From Cocleimonas sp. (GTDB lineage: Bacteria > Pseudomonadota > Gammaproteobacteria > Thiotrichales > Thiotrichaceae): a stretch of 28,833 bases of DNA. Location of the stretch: contig JAGLDT010000127.1 of the NCBI GenBank assembly GCA_023145485.1, positions 1 through 28,833 on the forward strand. Direction: 5' to 3'. The position numbers and the translations under genes were made by a program. Under the pieces are notes generated by a model. It saw nothing but the letters and a program-made list of their open reading frames with translations, ran no database searches and was not told where the DNA came from. Positions 21,695 to 28,833 of the stretch are shown here, piece after piece (position 1 is the first letter of the stretch; the number at the start of each line of letters is the position of its first letter).

Positions 21695-22512
21695 GATGGG
21701 CATTCCACGGAGGTGGTTATTTCTTTATTTAATTGGAGTGCTGTGAGTCGATGATGCCAGACACAGCCTGTATCGAGGGCGATTACATTTTCATCTTGAT
21801 AAAAGCCAAGGCTTGACCAGTGCCCAAAAATGACTTTAAGCGGTAATGGTTTTCTAATGGGACACTGAAACCATGGTATTAAGTTGGGGGATTTGTCGTT
21901 AATCTCAAAGGGATTTTTTTTGAGATGAAAATCAAGGGCACCTTTTTGCTTACTATAGCGCATTCGCACAAAACTGTTCAATATATAACGGTGTCGTTCA
22001 TACGATTGCAGGTCATCGTTCCATTTTGTTGGTGTATTTCCATAGATTTCTTTTAACCAACGATCGGGTTGTTTGCCACGCAAGGGGATTTGTATCTCTT
22101 TAGCACATGCAATGGCTTTTTTTATTGTCCAAAAGGGCGAAATACCGGCATGTGCCATACAATAGCCACGTTTTTTATCAACATGCAAAAAAGGTCGATT
22201 GCGTAGCCAATTAATCAGCTCTTCCCTATCAGGGGCTGAAAAAATGGGCTTTAGCGTAGGGTTGGGTTTAAACAAACCATAATGACTAGCGATCAGTGAA
22301 ATATCATGATTTCCCAACACGCTAACAGCCGCCTTATCAAGATTTTTAATAAAACGTAAAACTTCCAGTGACTGTTTGCCACGGTTAACCAAGTCACCCG
22401 CTATCCATAAGGTATCTTTTTCTGGAGAGAACTGTATTTTATCAAGTAATCGTCTAAAAGGATCATAACATCCTTGAATGTCACCAATTGCGTATATTGC
22501 CATATCCTGCAT
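21691..22512 (-). CDS. apaH: ApaH, diadenosine tetraphosphatase
   Basis: ApaH splits diadenosine tetraphosphate symmetrically to two ADP and, in E. coli, also removes Np4 caps from RNA. The 273-residue protein (E. coli 280) shows the metallophosphatase blocks GDIQGCYD (near 10-17), GDLVNRGKQSLEVL (near 39) and GNHD (near 67), then AHAGISP and FGHWSSLG with the metal-ligand histidines. The family usually begins M-A-x-Y-x-I-G-D, so the ATG at 22503 (MAIYAIGDIQ) may be the true start; the first three residues are then leader. It is not next to ksgA/apaG as in E. coli. Confidence 0.95.
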   Translation of the reverse strand: MQDMAIYAIGDIQGCYDPFRRLLDKIQFSPEKDTLWIAGDLVNRGKQSLEVLRFIKNLDKAAVSVLGNHDISLIASHYGLFKPNPTLKPIFSAPDREELINWLRNRPFLHVDKKRGYCMAHAGISPFWTIKKAIACAKEIQIPLRGKQPDRWLKEIYGNTPTKWNDDLQSYERHRYILNSFVRMRYSKQKGALDFHLKKNPFEINDKSPNLIPWFQCPIRKPLPLKVIFGHWSSLGFYQDENVIALDTGCVWHHRLTALQLNKEITTSVECPS

Positions 22513-22560
22513 TTTACTACATTTAAGAACGATTATGTAATCACTTCAACACTCTTAATG

Positions 22561-22578
22561 GATAAAAACATTTTTATC
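22561..22578. promoter_or_regulatory. AT-rich palindrome between apaH and the helicase gene
   Basis: GATAAAAACATTTTTATC is an 8-bp perfect inverted repeat with a 2-base centre, suited to a dimeric DNA-binding protein rather than an RNA hairpin. A TATACT (22595-22600) lies 16 bp to its right, ahead of the helicase gene. It could be an operator for the divergent pair; this is inference. Confidence 0.35.
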
Positions 22579-22667
22579 TGCGATATGTTTTATGTATACT
22601 AAAAGGAATGTGTATATATAAAAAATAAGGCAATGGAGTCGAAATACACTAGTTCTAGGGGATTTTT

Positions 22668-24701
22668 ATGGCAGTCGCATTACCAAAATATGCGGTGGCA
22701 GCGGATGACGTTGCGACACAATTATATAATCAATTAAGCAGTGCTTTAGCAAATAGTTATAAAATTTATCAATATCTATCAGTTGATGACCTGCCATTAG
22801 GTAGTTTGTTTTATTTACAACAAGAGAAGCAGTCACTGTTTATTTTTGTTTGTCTGGGTAATTCGCCGCGTTTACCGCCCCTCAGTGCAAAAGACATTCT
22901 TTCTTACAAGAGTGAACCACTGAACAAACTCTTGCAGTTTCAAGAATCATTAGTTCCAGAAAAATTACGTATTCATAGTAATTTATTAGCCCCTTTTATT
23001 GTTATTTTACCCGATAGTCTTGAAGAAAAAACACAATTGAATTTAACATCAAGTGGGCTTTATATTTTTGGTCATGAAGCGCTGATGCCAGAATCTTTTC
23101 CTAATTTGGTGAGTAACCACATGGGTATGTCGATGTCAAATTATGCCTTTGATTATATGCGTTGTCGCTTTAGCCCTGAATCTGCGGTGTCGAAATTTCA
23201 CTCATTGCATCAACCTGATCAACATGTTTCATTAAAATTAGAACATTTTCTTCTTAGTGATGAACAAGAAATAGCACTCAAGCAGGATTTAGTCTTAAAA
23301 ACAGAAGAGGCTTCACCACATAACTATAATTTACGCTTGATTCATGGAGCAGCGGGGAGTGGAAAGTCATTGGTCTTATTGCATCGTGCAAAATTATTGC
23401 GCGATCTTTATCCAAATAAAAAAATACTTGTCTTAACAGATAATAAAGCGATTAATCATTGTCTGAAATCACGTTATGAGAGCCTTTTTAATAATCAAGA
23501 TAATGAGTGCTATCCTTTTATGGAATGGTGTCAACGCCAATGGAAATGGACGCATCGTTTTGTTCATGAGGATGAGGTGAAAGATGTGGTTGTGCAGATG
23601 TTGCAACGCCATTTACGGGGGACTATTTTTACGCGACATCTCTTTTTGCGCGAAATTAATTTTATTAAAGATCGTTTGATTTTTACAGAAAGTGATTATT
23701 TGAAAGTAGGTCGTTCAGGACAGGCGCATTCTTTAAATACAGAACTGCGAATACGCTTGTGGCGAGCAGTCTTAGATTTTGATGCAGAATTAAAAGAACG
23801 TCATGTGTTGCTCTGGGCTGATCTTCCACGTTTGCTTTGGCGTGATTTAGAGGAGGGTAAAATAAGTTTAGAAGAGTATGATCATGTCTTGGTTGATGAA
23901 GCGCAATATTTTGCACCGATCTGGTTTGAGTTGATAAAAAAGGCTCTTAAACCTCAGAGTGGGCAATTGTATATGGTTGCTGATCCTGATCAGGGGTTTC
24001 TTAATCGGAGTCTAAGTTGGAAAGAAACGGGGATTGATTTACGTAATCGCACTATCCGTTTGCAGAGTAATTATCGTTCTAATCCATTGATTTTAAAAGT
24101 TGCAGATGAATATCGTTTAAATCGTATTCCAGATGAAGCGGATCATATGTTAGCTATTAGGTCATGTGTAGACTTTCCTCAAGAAGATTGTATTGCACCG
24201 ACACTCCTGCATTTTAACCATCAAGATGACGAGAGAAATCGCCTTCTTAGTGAAGTACATAAATTATTACAACAAGGCACCGCGCCGCAGGATATTCTTA
24301 TTCTTGATGCAGCTACTTTTAGTGTGCGTTCTCTACTGCAAACAATTAAAAATACTCTGAATCAATCCGCTTGTATTTTGACAGATCCTTATTGGAATGA
24401 AGAAGCATTACGACTTTGTGAGTTAGAGACGGCAACAGGTCTTGAAAGTCCTATTGTCTTTATTACAGGTTTGCAGACACTCTTTGAGAGAGAAAAACGG
24501 GCGGGTATTGGTGATCGTGAACGGCAAGCTTTGATGATAGAAAACACTCGTAAACTCTATATGGGAATGACACGTGCCAGTAATCAACTCATTTTATTGT
24601 TGACATCAGACACTATTCCTAAATCTTTGTGTATTAAGGAAATGGATATACCGACGACATCTTCAACAGAATTAGCAACAGTATGTTATTTACACGCGTA
24701 G
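22668..24701 (+). CDS. UvrD-like superfamily 1 helicase with unrecognised N-terminal region
   Basis: The C-terminal two thirds is an SF1A helicase/ATPase: Q-motif LSDEQ (196-200), Walker A HGAAGSGKS (226-234), Walker B LVDEAQ (408-413), motif III MVADPDQ (436-442), motif IV LQSNYRSNP (465-473), a modified motif V TATGLESPIVFI (588-599) and motif VI YMGMTRAS (631-638). At 677 residues it is shorter than UvrD/Rep and lacks their large insert domains. The first ~190 residues (LPLGSLFYLQQEKQSLFIFV; SEPLNKLLQFQESLV) have no family I can name and occupy the position where NERD-type nuclease domains sit in related helicases. A strong AGGGGA ribosome site sets the start. Role presumably DNA or RNA unwinding in repair or stress; no partner gene is adjacent. 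Confidence 0.85.
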   Translation: MAVALPKYAVAADDVATQLYNQLSSALANSYKIYQYLSVDDLPLGSLFYLQQEKQSLFIFVCLGNSPRLPPLSAKDILSYKSEPLNKLLQFQESLVPEKLRIHSNLLAPFIVILPDSLEEKTQLNLTSSGLYIFGHEALMPESFPNLVSNHMGMSMSNYAFDYMRCRFSPESAVSKFHSLHQPDQHVSLKLEHFLLSDEQEIALKQDLVLKTEEASPHNYNLRLIHGAAGSGKSLVLLHRAKLLRDLYPNKKILVLTDNKAINHCLKSRYESLFNNQDNECYPFMEWCQRQWKWTHRFVHEDEVKDVVVQMLQRHLRGTIFTRHLFLREINFIKDRLIFTESDYLKVGRSGQAHSLNTELRIRLWRAVLDFDAELKERHVLLWADLPRLLWRDLEEGKISLEEYDHVLVDEAQYFAPIWFELIKKALKPQSGQLYMVADPDQGFLNRSLSWKETGIDLRNRTIRLQSNYRSNPLILKVADEYRLNRIPDEADHMLAIRSCVDFPQEDCIAPTLLHFNHQDDERNRLLSEVHKLLQQGTAPQDILILDAATFSVRSLLQTIKNTLNQSACILTDPYWNEEALRLCELETATGLESPIVFITGLQTLFEREKRAGIGDRERQALMIENTRKLYMGMTRASNQLILLLTSDTIPKSLCIKEMDIPTTSSTELATVCYLHA

Positions 24702-24703
24702 TT

Positions 24704-24735
24704 TAATTAGGAGTGTATATAAAATAGCCTAATTA
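24704..24735 (+). terminator. Possible weak terminator after the helicase gene
   Basis: TAATTAGG (24704-24711) pairs with CCTAATTA (24728-24735) over a 16-base loop right after the stop. The T-tract is broken (CCTTCTTGCCCTTT), so this is doubtful. Confidence 0.35.
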
Positions 24736-24749
24736 CCTTCTTGCCCTTT

Positions 24750-24770
24750 GAGAATCCAAGCGGTATTCTC
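24750..24770. promoter_or_regulatory. Inverted repeat upstream of glnK
   Basis: GAGAAT (24750-24755) and ATTCTC (24765-24770) form a perfect inverted pair spaced 9 bp, 33 bp before the glnK ATG. It could be an operator or a leader hairpin. I do not see the GG/GC doublets of a sigma-54 promoter or an NtrC consensus, which often drive glnK-amtB. Confidence 0.35.
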
Positions 24771-24788
24771 CGTTGATAATTATCATTC

Positions 24789-24794
24789 AAGGAG
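24789..24794 (+). promoter_or_regulatory. Ribosome binding site fixing the glnK start
   Basis: AAGGAG lies 8 nt before ATG 24803, selecting MKLITAIIKP over the upstream in-frame start at 24773, which would add ten residues not found in PII proteins and has no ribosome site. Confidence 0.85.
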
Positions 24795-24802
24795 AGCCCC
24801 GC

Positions 24803-25141
24803 ATGAAATTGATTACCGCTATTATTAAACCCTATAAACTTGATGATGTGCGTGAAGCCTTATTTGAGGTTGGTATTCAAGGTCTTACCGTTACTGAAGT
24901 AAAGGGCTTTGGTCGCCAGAAAGGACATACAGAGTTGTACCGTGGTGCTGAATACGTTGTTGATTTTTTACCTAAAGTAAAGCTGGAAACAGCCGTAGCA
25001 AGTGATGCACTTGAGGCAGCTATTGAAGCCATTATTAAAGCTGCTAATACGGGTAAAATTGGTGATGGCAAGATTTTTGTGTCCAATATAGAGCAGACTA
25101 TTCGTATTCGTACTGGTGAAACAGGACCAGAAGCACTTTAA
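24803..25141 (+). CDS. glnK: GlnK/GlnB-type PII nitrogen signal protein
   Basis: This 112-residue PII protein senses 2-oxoglutarate, ATP/ADP and, through uridylylation, glutamine, and blocks AmtB when nitrogen is plentiful. The start is set by the AAGGAG site. Seen directly: the MKLITAIIKPYKLDDV N-terminus, the T-loop GRQKGHTELYRGAEYVVDFL with Tyr51 (uridylylation site) and the B/C-loop region GKIGDGKIFV. It lies 11 bp ahead of amtB, the standard glnK-amtB operon, which argues for GlnK over GlnB. Confidence 0.96.
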   Translation: MKLITAIIKPYKLDDVREALFEVGIQGLTVTEVKGFGRQKGHTELYRGAEYVVDFLPKVKLETAVASDALEAAIEAIIKAANTGKIGDGKIFVSNIEQTIRIRTGETGPEAL

Positions 25142-25152
25142 GGAAATCCCCC

Positions 25153-26439
25153 ATGAAACTCCTTTTTATAATCGCCAGTCTTGTCTTGCTCCCCCTCACA
25201 GCACAAGCAGAGGATGTCCTCAACGGTGCGAATACCGCTTGGATACTCACTTCAACAGCCCTTGTTTTATTTATGACTTTACCAGGTTTAGCGCTCTTTT
25301 ATGGCGGTCTAGTTCGTAGTCGTAATGTACTTTCTATCTTAATGCAATGTTTTGCCATTGCAGCAATTGCCTCAATACTCTGGTTTGTTGTTGGTTACAG
25401 TATTGCCTTTGGTACAACAGGTAATGATTTTTGGGGTGGTTTAGATAAAGCCATGTTTAGCGGTATTACTAAAGACTCTTTAGTCGGTGATATTCCAGAA
25501 ACACTGTTTGCTTTATTTCAAATGACCTTTGTGATTATTACACCTGCTTTAATTATTGGTGGCTTTGCTGAACGGATTAAATTTTCAGCCGTGTTATTAT
25601 TCTCCGCTTTTTGGATAGTATTAGTCTACGCACCCATTACTCATTGGGTATGGGGTGGTGGCTGGTTACAAAAAATGGGTTTACTTGATTTCGCAGGTGG
25701 AACTGTAGTGCATATTACCTGTGGCGTTGGCGCACTTGTTGGGGCAATCATGATTGGTCCCCGCAAACATTTTAGTCGAACGATGCCACATAATTTAACC
25801 ATGACGGTCACCGGTGCAGGTATGTTATGGGTAGGTTGGTTTGGTTTTAATGGGGGGAGTGCATTAGCTGCCAATGGTGATGCTGCAATGGCAATGCTAG
25901 TTACCCATATTTCAGCGGCAACGGGTGCGATGACTTGGATGATTTATGAGTGGATTAAATTTGGTAAGCCAACCGCATTAGGAACGGTTACTGGTATGGT
26001 GGCAGGTCTTGGAACGATCACGCCTGCTTCTGGGTTTGTAGGCCCAGGTGGTGCACTGATTATTGGTTTGCTAGCGGGCATTATCTGTTTCAATATGACC
26101 ATCTTTATAAAGCAAAAACTAAAAATTGATGATGCTTTAGATGTATTCCCAGTACATGGGGTTGGTGGTATTTTAGGTACGCTATTAGTTAGTGTCTTTG
26201 CTTCAACACAGTTAGGTTTATTCAGTGGTAGTGGTTTTGCGGAAGGGATTAGTAGCATAGGAGAGCAGTTCCAAGTACAACTTATTGGTGTCAGTGCTAC
26301 TTTTGCTTATACTGCCGTGGTTTCTTATTTATTATTTAAACTCGTTGGTTTAATGGTTGGTGGTTTGCGTGTAACACCTGATGAAGAAGCGCAAGGTCTC
26401 GATATTATTGACCATGAAGAACGTGGTTATGTTTTGTAA
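25153..26439 (+). CDS. amtB: AmtB ammonium transporter
   Basis: AmtB is a trimeric inner-membrane channel for ammonium uptake, closed by GlnK. The 428-residue protein has a cleavable signal peptide (1-19, TAQA) and about eleven membrane helices. Conserved pore residues are visible: Phe126 (FQMTF) and Phe232 (WFGFNGG) of the phenylalanine gate, and the twin histidines His187 (TVVHITCG) and His335 (FPVHGVGG). The C-terminus (VGGLRVTPDEEAQGLDIIDHEERGY) is the cytoplasmic tail that contacts PII. Its stop lies 10-16 bp before rsmG. Confidence 0.97.
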   Translation: MKLLFIIASLVLLPLTAQAEDVLNGANTAWILTSTALVLFMTLPGLALFYGGLVRSRNVLSILMQCFAIAAIASILWFVVGYSIAFGTTGNDFWGGLDKAMFSGITKDSLVGDIPETLFALFQMTFVIITPALIIGGFAERIKFSAVLLFSAFWIVLVYAPITHWVWGGGWLQKMGLLDFAGGTVVHITCGVGALVGAIMIGPRKHFSRTMPHNLTMTVTGAGMLWVGWFGFNGGSALAANGDAAMAMLVTHISAATGAMTWMIYEWIKFGKPTALGTVTGMVAGLGTITPASGFVGPGGALIIGLLAGIICFNMTIFIKQKLKIDDALDVFPVHGVGGILGTLLVSVFASTQLGLFSGSGFAEGISSIGEQFQVQLIGVSATFAYTAVVSYLLFKLVGLMVGGLRVTPDEEAQGLDIIDHEERGYVL

Positions 26440-26455
26440 TTGAAATGTATTGCAA

Positions 26456-27094
26456 ATGAATGTAAATGAAATAAATGATGAACGCTGGTTACAGGGATTA
26501 GCAGTATTAAATTGCGGTGTGGATGATGAGCAATTGCATAAACTAAAGCAATATGTGGCATTACTGCATCGCTGGAATAAAACCTATAACCTTACAGCAA
26601 TACGTGATCCACAACAGATGGTTCCTCTGCATATTTTTGATAGTCTTGCTGTGGCATCTTATATATCAGGAAAAAACTGTCTAGATGTTGGAAGTGGTGG
26701 TGGTTTGCCTGGTATTCCATTGGCTATTATGCAACCTAAACGAATCTTTACTTTATTAGATACAAATGGCAAAAAAACACGTTTTATGCAACAAGTGGCG
26801 ATTGAATTAGAGTTAAATAATCTTGTTGTTGTCCATGCGAGGGTCGAAAAGTGGTCATCTGAGTCTAAATTTGACACTATTATCAGTCGAGCATTTGCTT
26901 CTATTGTCGATTTTACTCATTATTCTTCGCACCATTTATCTAAAAATGGACAAATGTTAGCAATGAAGGGGCGTTTTCCTCAAGATGAACTTGCCTCCCT
27001 GCCAAATGGATTCATTGTAGAATACTCAAAGACTTTGGTGATACCTGAGGTTTCAGGAAGCCGATGTATTATTAAGATGATAAAGAAAACTTAG
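26456..27094 (+). CDS. rsmG: RsmG, 16S rRNA m7G527 methyltransferase
   Basis: RsmG (GidB) methylates N7 of G527 in 16S rRNA; its loss gives low-level streptomycin resistance. The 212-residue protein (E. coli 207) has LHRWNKTYNLTAIRDPQQM, the HIFDSLAV motif, the SAM-binding LDVGSGGGLPGIPLAI and RAFAS near the active site. I start at ATG 26456; a TTG at 26450 would add two residues. No clear ribosome site precedes either. In many bacteria it follows mnmG and precedes parAB; here it sits after amtB instead. Confidence 0.93.
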   Translation: MNVNEINDERWLQGLAVLNCGVDDEQLHKLKQYVALLHRWNKTYNLTAIRDPQQMVPLHIFDSLAVASYISGKNCLDVGSGGGLPGIPLAIMQPKRIFTLLDTNGKKTRFMQQVAIELELNNLVVVHARVEKWSSESKFDTIISRAFASIVDFTHYSSHHLSKNGQMLAMKGRFPQDELASLPNGFIVEYSKTLVIPEVSGSRCIIKMIKKT

Positions 27095-27114
27095 TTTATC
27101 GATAGATAATATCG

Positions 27115-27143
27115 TTAGCACCATTTTTTTTCTATGGTAGGAT
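27115..27143 (+). promoter_or_regulatory. Candidate sigma-70 promoter for the lytic transglycosylase gene
   Basis: TTAGCA (27115-27120) and TAGGAT (27138-27143) are spaced 17 bp, about 30 bp before the ATG at 27174. Both match the consensus only partly (TTGACA and TATAAT). Confidence 0.45.
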
Positions 27144-27173
27144 GCGCGCTTCCTTGATCATAGAGAAAAGTGA

Positions 27174-27953
27174 ATGAATATTCAGCAACGTATTTGGGTC
27201 GGATTATCCTTATTTGCCCTCATCACCGCTAGCGCAGGCGTTTATGGAAAAGATAAAATTAAAACGTGTGCAGACCTGAAAACAAACACCATTCTTAAAA
27301 AAGCACGGCCTTACAAGTCGACCATTGAAAAATATGCGCGCTTGAATGGTGTCAATGCAGATTTTGTACTGGCCATTGCTGCTGTAGAAACCTGTTTTAA
27401 TGCACGTGCCGTCTCTCCTGTTGGCGCAAAAGGTCTTATGCAACTGATGCCTGCAACAGCTAAACGCTTTGGTGTCAATCGTCGCTCAAATGTCAAGCAA
27501 AGTATTAAGGGAGGCACAAAATACCTTAAATTCTTAATGCGTCACTATAAGCACGATATGCGACATGCCGCTGCGGCTTATAATGCGGGTGAGGGTCGAG
27601 TTGATAAATATAAGGGCGTTCCTCCTTATCGTGAAACACGTCGTTATGTGAAAAATGTTCTGAGAATTTATAATAAGCTAACGACACATCGTAAATCTTC
27701 GAAGAAACTAAGGCCTATACAACGTGTAAGTCGAAAATTTTCGAAGAAGCTACGTTCTGCGCAGCGCGTAAAGCATAAATCTTTAAAGAAATCGAATTCT
27801 ATACGGCGTGTTAGCCAAAAGGTAAGAAGGCAGTCGTCAATTAGTCGTAGTAGCAAACATATTAAAATGTACAAAACTTTAAAGCTAACGTCTAAAAAAA
27901 CAATGTCAGAAAAACAAACCTTTCAGTTAGCGGCTAGATTATTGCTTCGATAG
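27174..27953 (+). CDS. Exported lytic transglycosylase with basic tandem-repeat tail
   Basis: This SLT-domain murein transglycosylase cleaves the MurNAc-GlcNAc bond with 1,6-anhydro ring formation. The 259-residue protein has a signal peptide (about 1-25), then the catalytic domain (about 50-168): AIAAVETCFNARAVSPVGAKG with Glu72 as catalytic acid, GLMQLMPATAKRFGV, and AAAAYNAGEGRVDKYKGVPPY. The final ~90 residues are Lys/Arg/Ser-rich. They contain three near-copies of a 14-residue unit (175-188, 189-202, 203-216) of pattern SKKLRxxQRVxxK, encoded by a 42-bp tandem repeat at 27696-27821. The tail may bind anionic wall polymer or nucleic acid; this is inference. It is transcribed from its own likely promoter. 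Confidence 0.9.
   Translation: MNIQQRIWVGLSLFALITASAGVYGKDKIKTCADLKTNTILKKARPYKSTIEKYARLNGVNADFVLAIAAVETCFNARAVSPVGAKGLMQLMPATAKRFGVNRRSNVKQSIKGGTKYLKFLMRHYKHDMRHAAAAYNAGEGRVDKYKGVPPYRETRRYVKNVLRIYNKLTTHRKSSKKLRPIQRVSRKFSKKLRSAQRVKHKSLKKSNSIRRVSQKVRRQSSISRSSKHIKMYKTLKLTSKKTMSEKQTFQLAARLLLR
27696..27821 (+). repeat. 42-bp tandem repeat (3 units) in the transglycosylase tail
   Basis: Three in-frame 42-bp units encode SSKKLRPIQRVSRK, FSKKLRSAQRVKHK and SLKKSNSIRRVSQK. The third is the most diverged; basic sequence continues after it without clear periodicity. Units one and two share nine of 14 residues. Confidence 0.8.
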
Positions 27954-27984
27954 GTCAATATTTCCTCCATGATGAGATCATGCT

Positions 27985-28764
27985 ATGCCTTCCATCCTTC
28001 CTGTCTCTGCATTTTCTGATAATTATATCTGGCTACTTTGTGATGATAAACAACAGTATACTGCTATTATTGACCCTGGGGATGCAGCCCCTGTGATTGC
28101 GATGCTTGAGAAAAAAAAGATACAACCGATTGCTATTTTAATTACTCATCGACATAGCGATCATATTGCTGGTGTTCCAGCCTTACTGCAAAAATACCCT
28201 GAACTTCCTGTTTATGGATCTGAAAAAGAGAGCATACCCAAGCTTACTCGTGCGGTAAAACAGGGGGATTTTATTACTTTAGCAGAGATTGATATTAAGT
28301 TAGAAGTACTGGAAACCTTTGGGCATACTGCTGGACACCTGAGTTATTATGCTGAAAGGTTACTTTTTTGTGGTGATACTTTATTTTCGAATGGTTGCGG
28401 GCGTATTTTTGACGGTACAATAGAGGATTTATATGCCTCATTAGAAAAAATAGCTAAATTACCTGCTGATACTCAAATATTTTGTGCACATGAATATACA
28501 TTAGATAATATTGGTTTTTCTAAATGGGTAGAGCCAGAAAATAAAGATTTATTAGCGCGTGAAATTGCTTGCTGGATGTTAATTGATGAAGATAAACCAA
28601 CTATACCGAGTTTGCTTTCTAATGAATTAAAAACTAATCCATTTTTGCGTTGCCACAAAGAAACAGTCATTCAAGCTGCAGAAAAATTTGCAGGGAAACC
28701 CTTAAATTACCCTGTTGAGGTTTTTAGGGCGATTCGTCAATGGAAAGATAGTGAGTACGATTGA
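27985..28764 (+). CDS. gloB: GloB, hydroxyacylglutathione hydrolase (glyoxalase II)
   Basis: GloB hydrolyses S-D-lactoylglutathione to D-lactate and glutathione, the second step of methylglyoxal detoxification. The 259-residue protein (E. coli 251) is a metallo-beta-lactamase fold enzyme with the binuclear-metal motif THRHSDH (His55, His57, Asp59, His60), GHTAGHLSYY, FCGDTLFSNGCGR and FCAHEYTLDN. The C-terminal glyoxalase II substrate domain ends with FRAIRQWKDSEYD. It follows the transglycosylase gene by 31 bp. A third copy of the dispersed repeat begins 23 bp after its stop. Confidence 0.95.
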   Translation: MPSILPVSAFSDNYIWLLCDDKQQYTAIIDPGDAAPVIAMLEKKKIQPIAILITHRHSDHIAGVPALLQKYPELPVYGSEKESIPKLTRAVKQGDFITLAEIDIKLEVLETFGHTAGHLSYYAERLLFCGDTLFSNGCGRIFDGTIEDLYASLEKIAKLPADTQIFCAHEYTLDNIGFSKWVEPENKDLLAREIACWMLIDEDKPTIPSLLSNELKTNPFLRCHKETVIQAAEKFAGKPLNYPVEVFRAIRQWKDSEYD

Positions 28765-28787
28765 TGTTCTCGGACAGTCTCCTTCTT

Positions 28788-28833
28788 AGGACTGAGGATT
28801 CAATAACGCCCGAACTCTAATTTGCCTTTTTGT
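28788..28833 (+). repeat. Dispersed element, copy C (left end, cut by the window edge)
   Basis: AGGACTGAGGATTCAATAAC then GCCCGAACTCTAATTTGCC matches the left end and adjoining segment of copy B (AGGAATGA..TTCAATAACGTCCCAACTCTAACTTGCC) with few substitutions. The sequence stops where the conserved core should begin. Confidence 0.75.

Noticed and set aside
24720..24802. Sigma-54/NtrC promoter for glnK-amtB
   Set aside because: I looked for the TGGCAC-N5-TTGC pattern and NtrC half sites and found neither.

Overview
The window looks like chromosome of a low-GC gammaproteobacterium. The evidence is the conserved block caxA-kdsD-kdsC-lptC-lptA-lptB for lipopolysaccharide Kdo synthesis and export, plus glnK-amtB, glcDEF, apaH, ppiC, rsmG and gloB, all of gammaproteobacterial type. 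A three-subunit glycolate oxidase next to a split YeeE/YedE sulfur-compound transporter would suit a sulfur-oxidising, possibly autotrophic relative of the Thiotrichales. That placement is inference; no marker in the window settles it.

Layout. 1-209 (+): 3' end of an unknown gene closed by a terminator. 230-4699 (-): the LPS block, tightly packed with several overlaps; rpoN, the usual gene after lptB, is absent. 4700-5180: non-coding, with a full dispersed-repeat copy. 5181-7800 (-): two paralogous exported ankyrin proteins and an exported SASA-type esterase. 8106-8486 (+): decayed fragment of an RND efflux adaptor. 8628-9599 (-): two half-size YeeE/YedE transporter genes. 10146-12581 (-): a large outer-membrane/cell-wall protein with an internal OmpA-like domain and cadherin/VCBS-like repeats. 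13036-13437 (+): small four-helix membrane protein. 13609-15645 (-): exported TIM-barrel-like glycosidase candidate with a very basic tail. 15903-20239 (+): glcD-glcE-glcF plus a variant protein-tyrosine-phosphatase. 20482-22512 (-): apaH, a predicted tail-anchored protein of unknown function, and ppiC. 22668-24701 (+): UvrD-like SF1 helicase with an unrecognised N-terminus. 24803-28764 (+): glnK-amtB, rsmG, an exported lytic transglycosylase with a 14-residue tandem-repeat basic tail, and gloB.

The genes fall into three themes. The first is the cell envelope: LPS synthesis, the OmpA-like protein, lytic transglycosylase, PpiC-type foldase and exported esterase and glycosidase. The second is carbon and nitrogen supply: glycolate oxidation and ammonium uptake under PII control. 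The third is sulfur-compound uptake.

The least explained feature is a family of short dispersed elements of about 160 bp. They have imperfect 26-bp inverted ends (AGGAATGA...TCATTCCT) around a conserved core. Two full copies lie at 4970-5132 and 20250-20409, and a third is cut by the window end at 28788. Isolated ends directly follow the stop codons of kdsD and the esterase gene. They resemble ERIC- or MITE-type elements that settle at gene 3' ends. I recognise no CRISPR array, tRNA, rRNA, prophage or intact insertion sequence.
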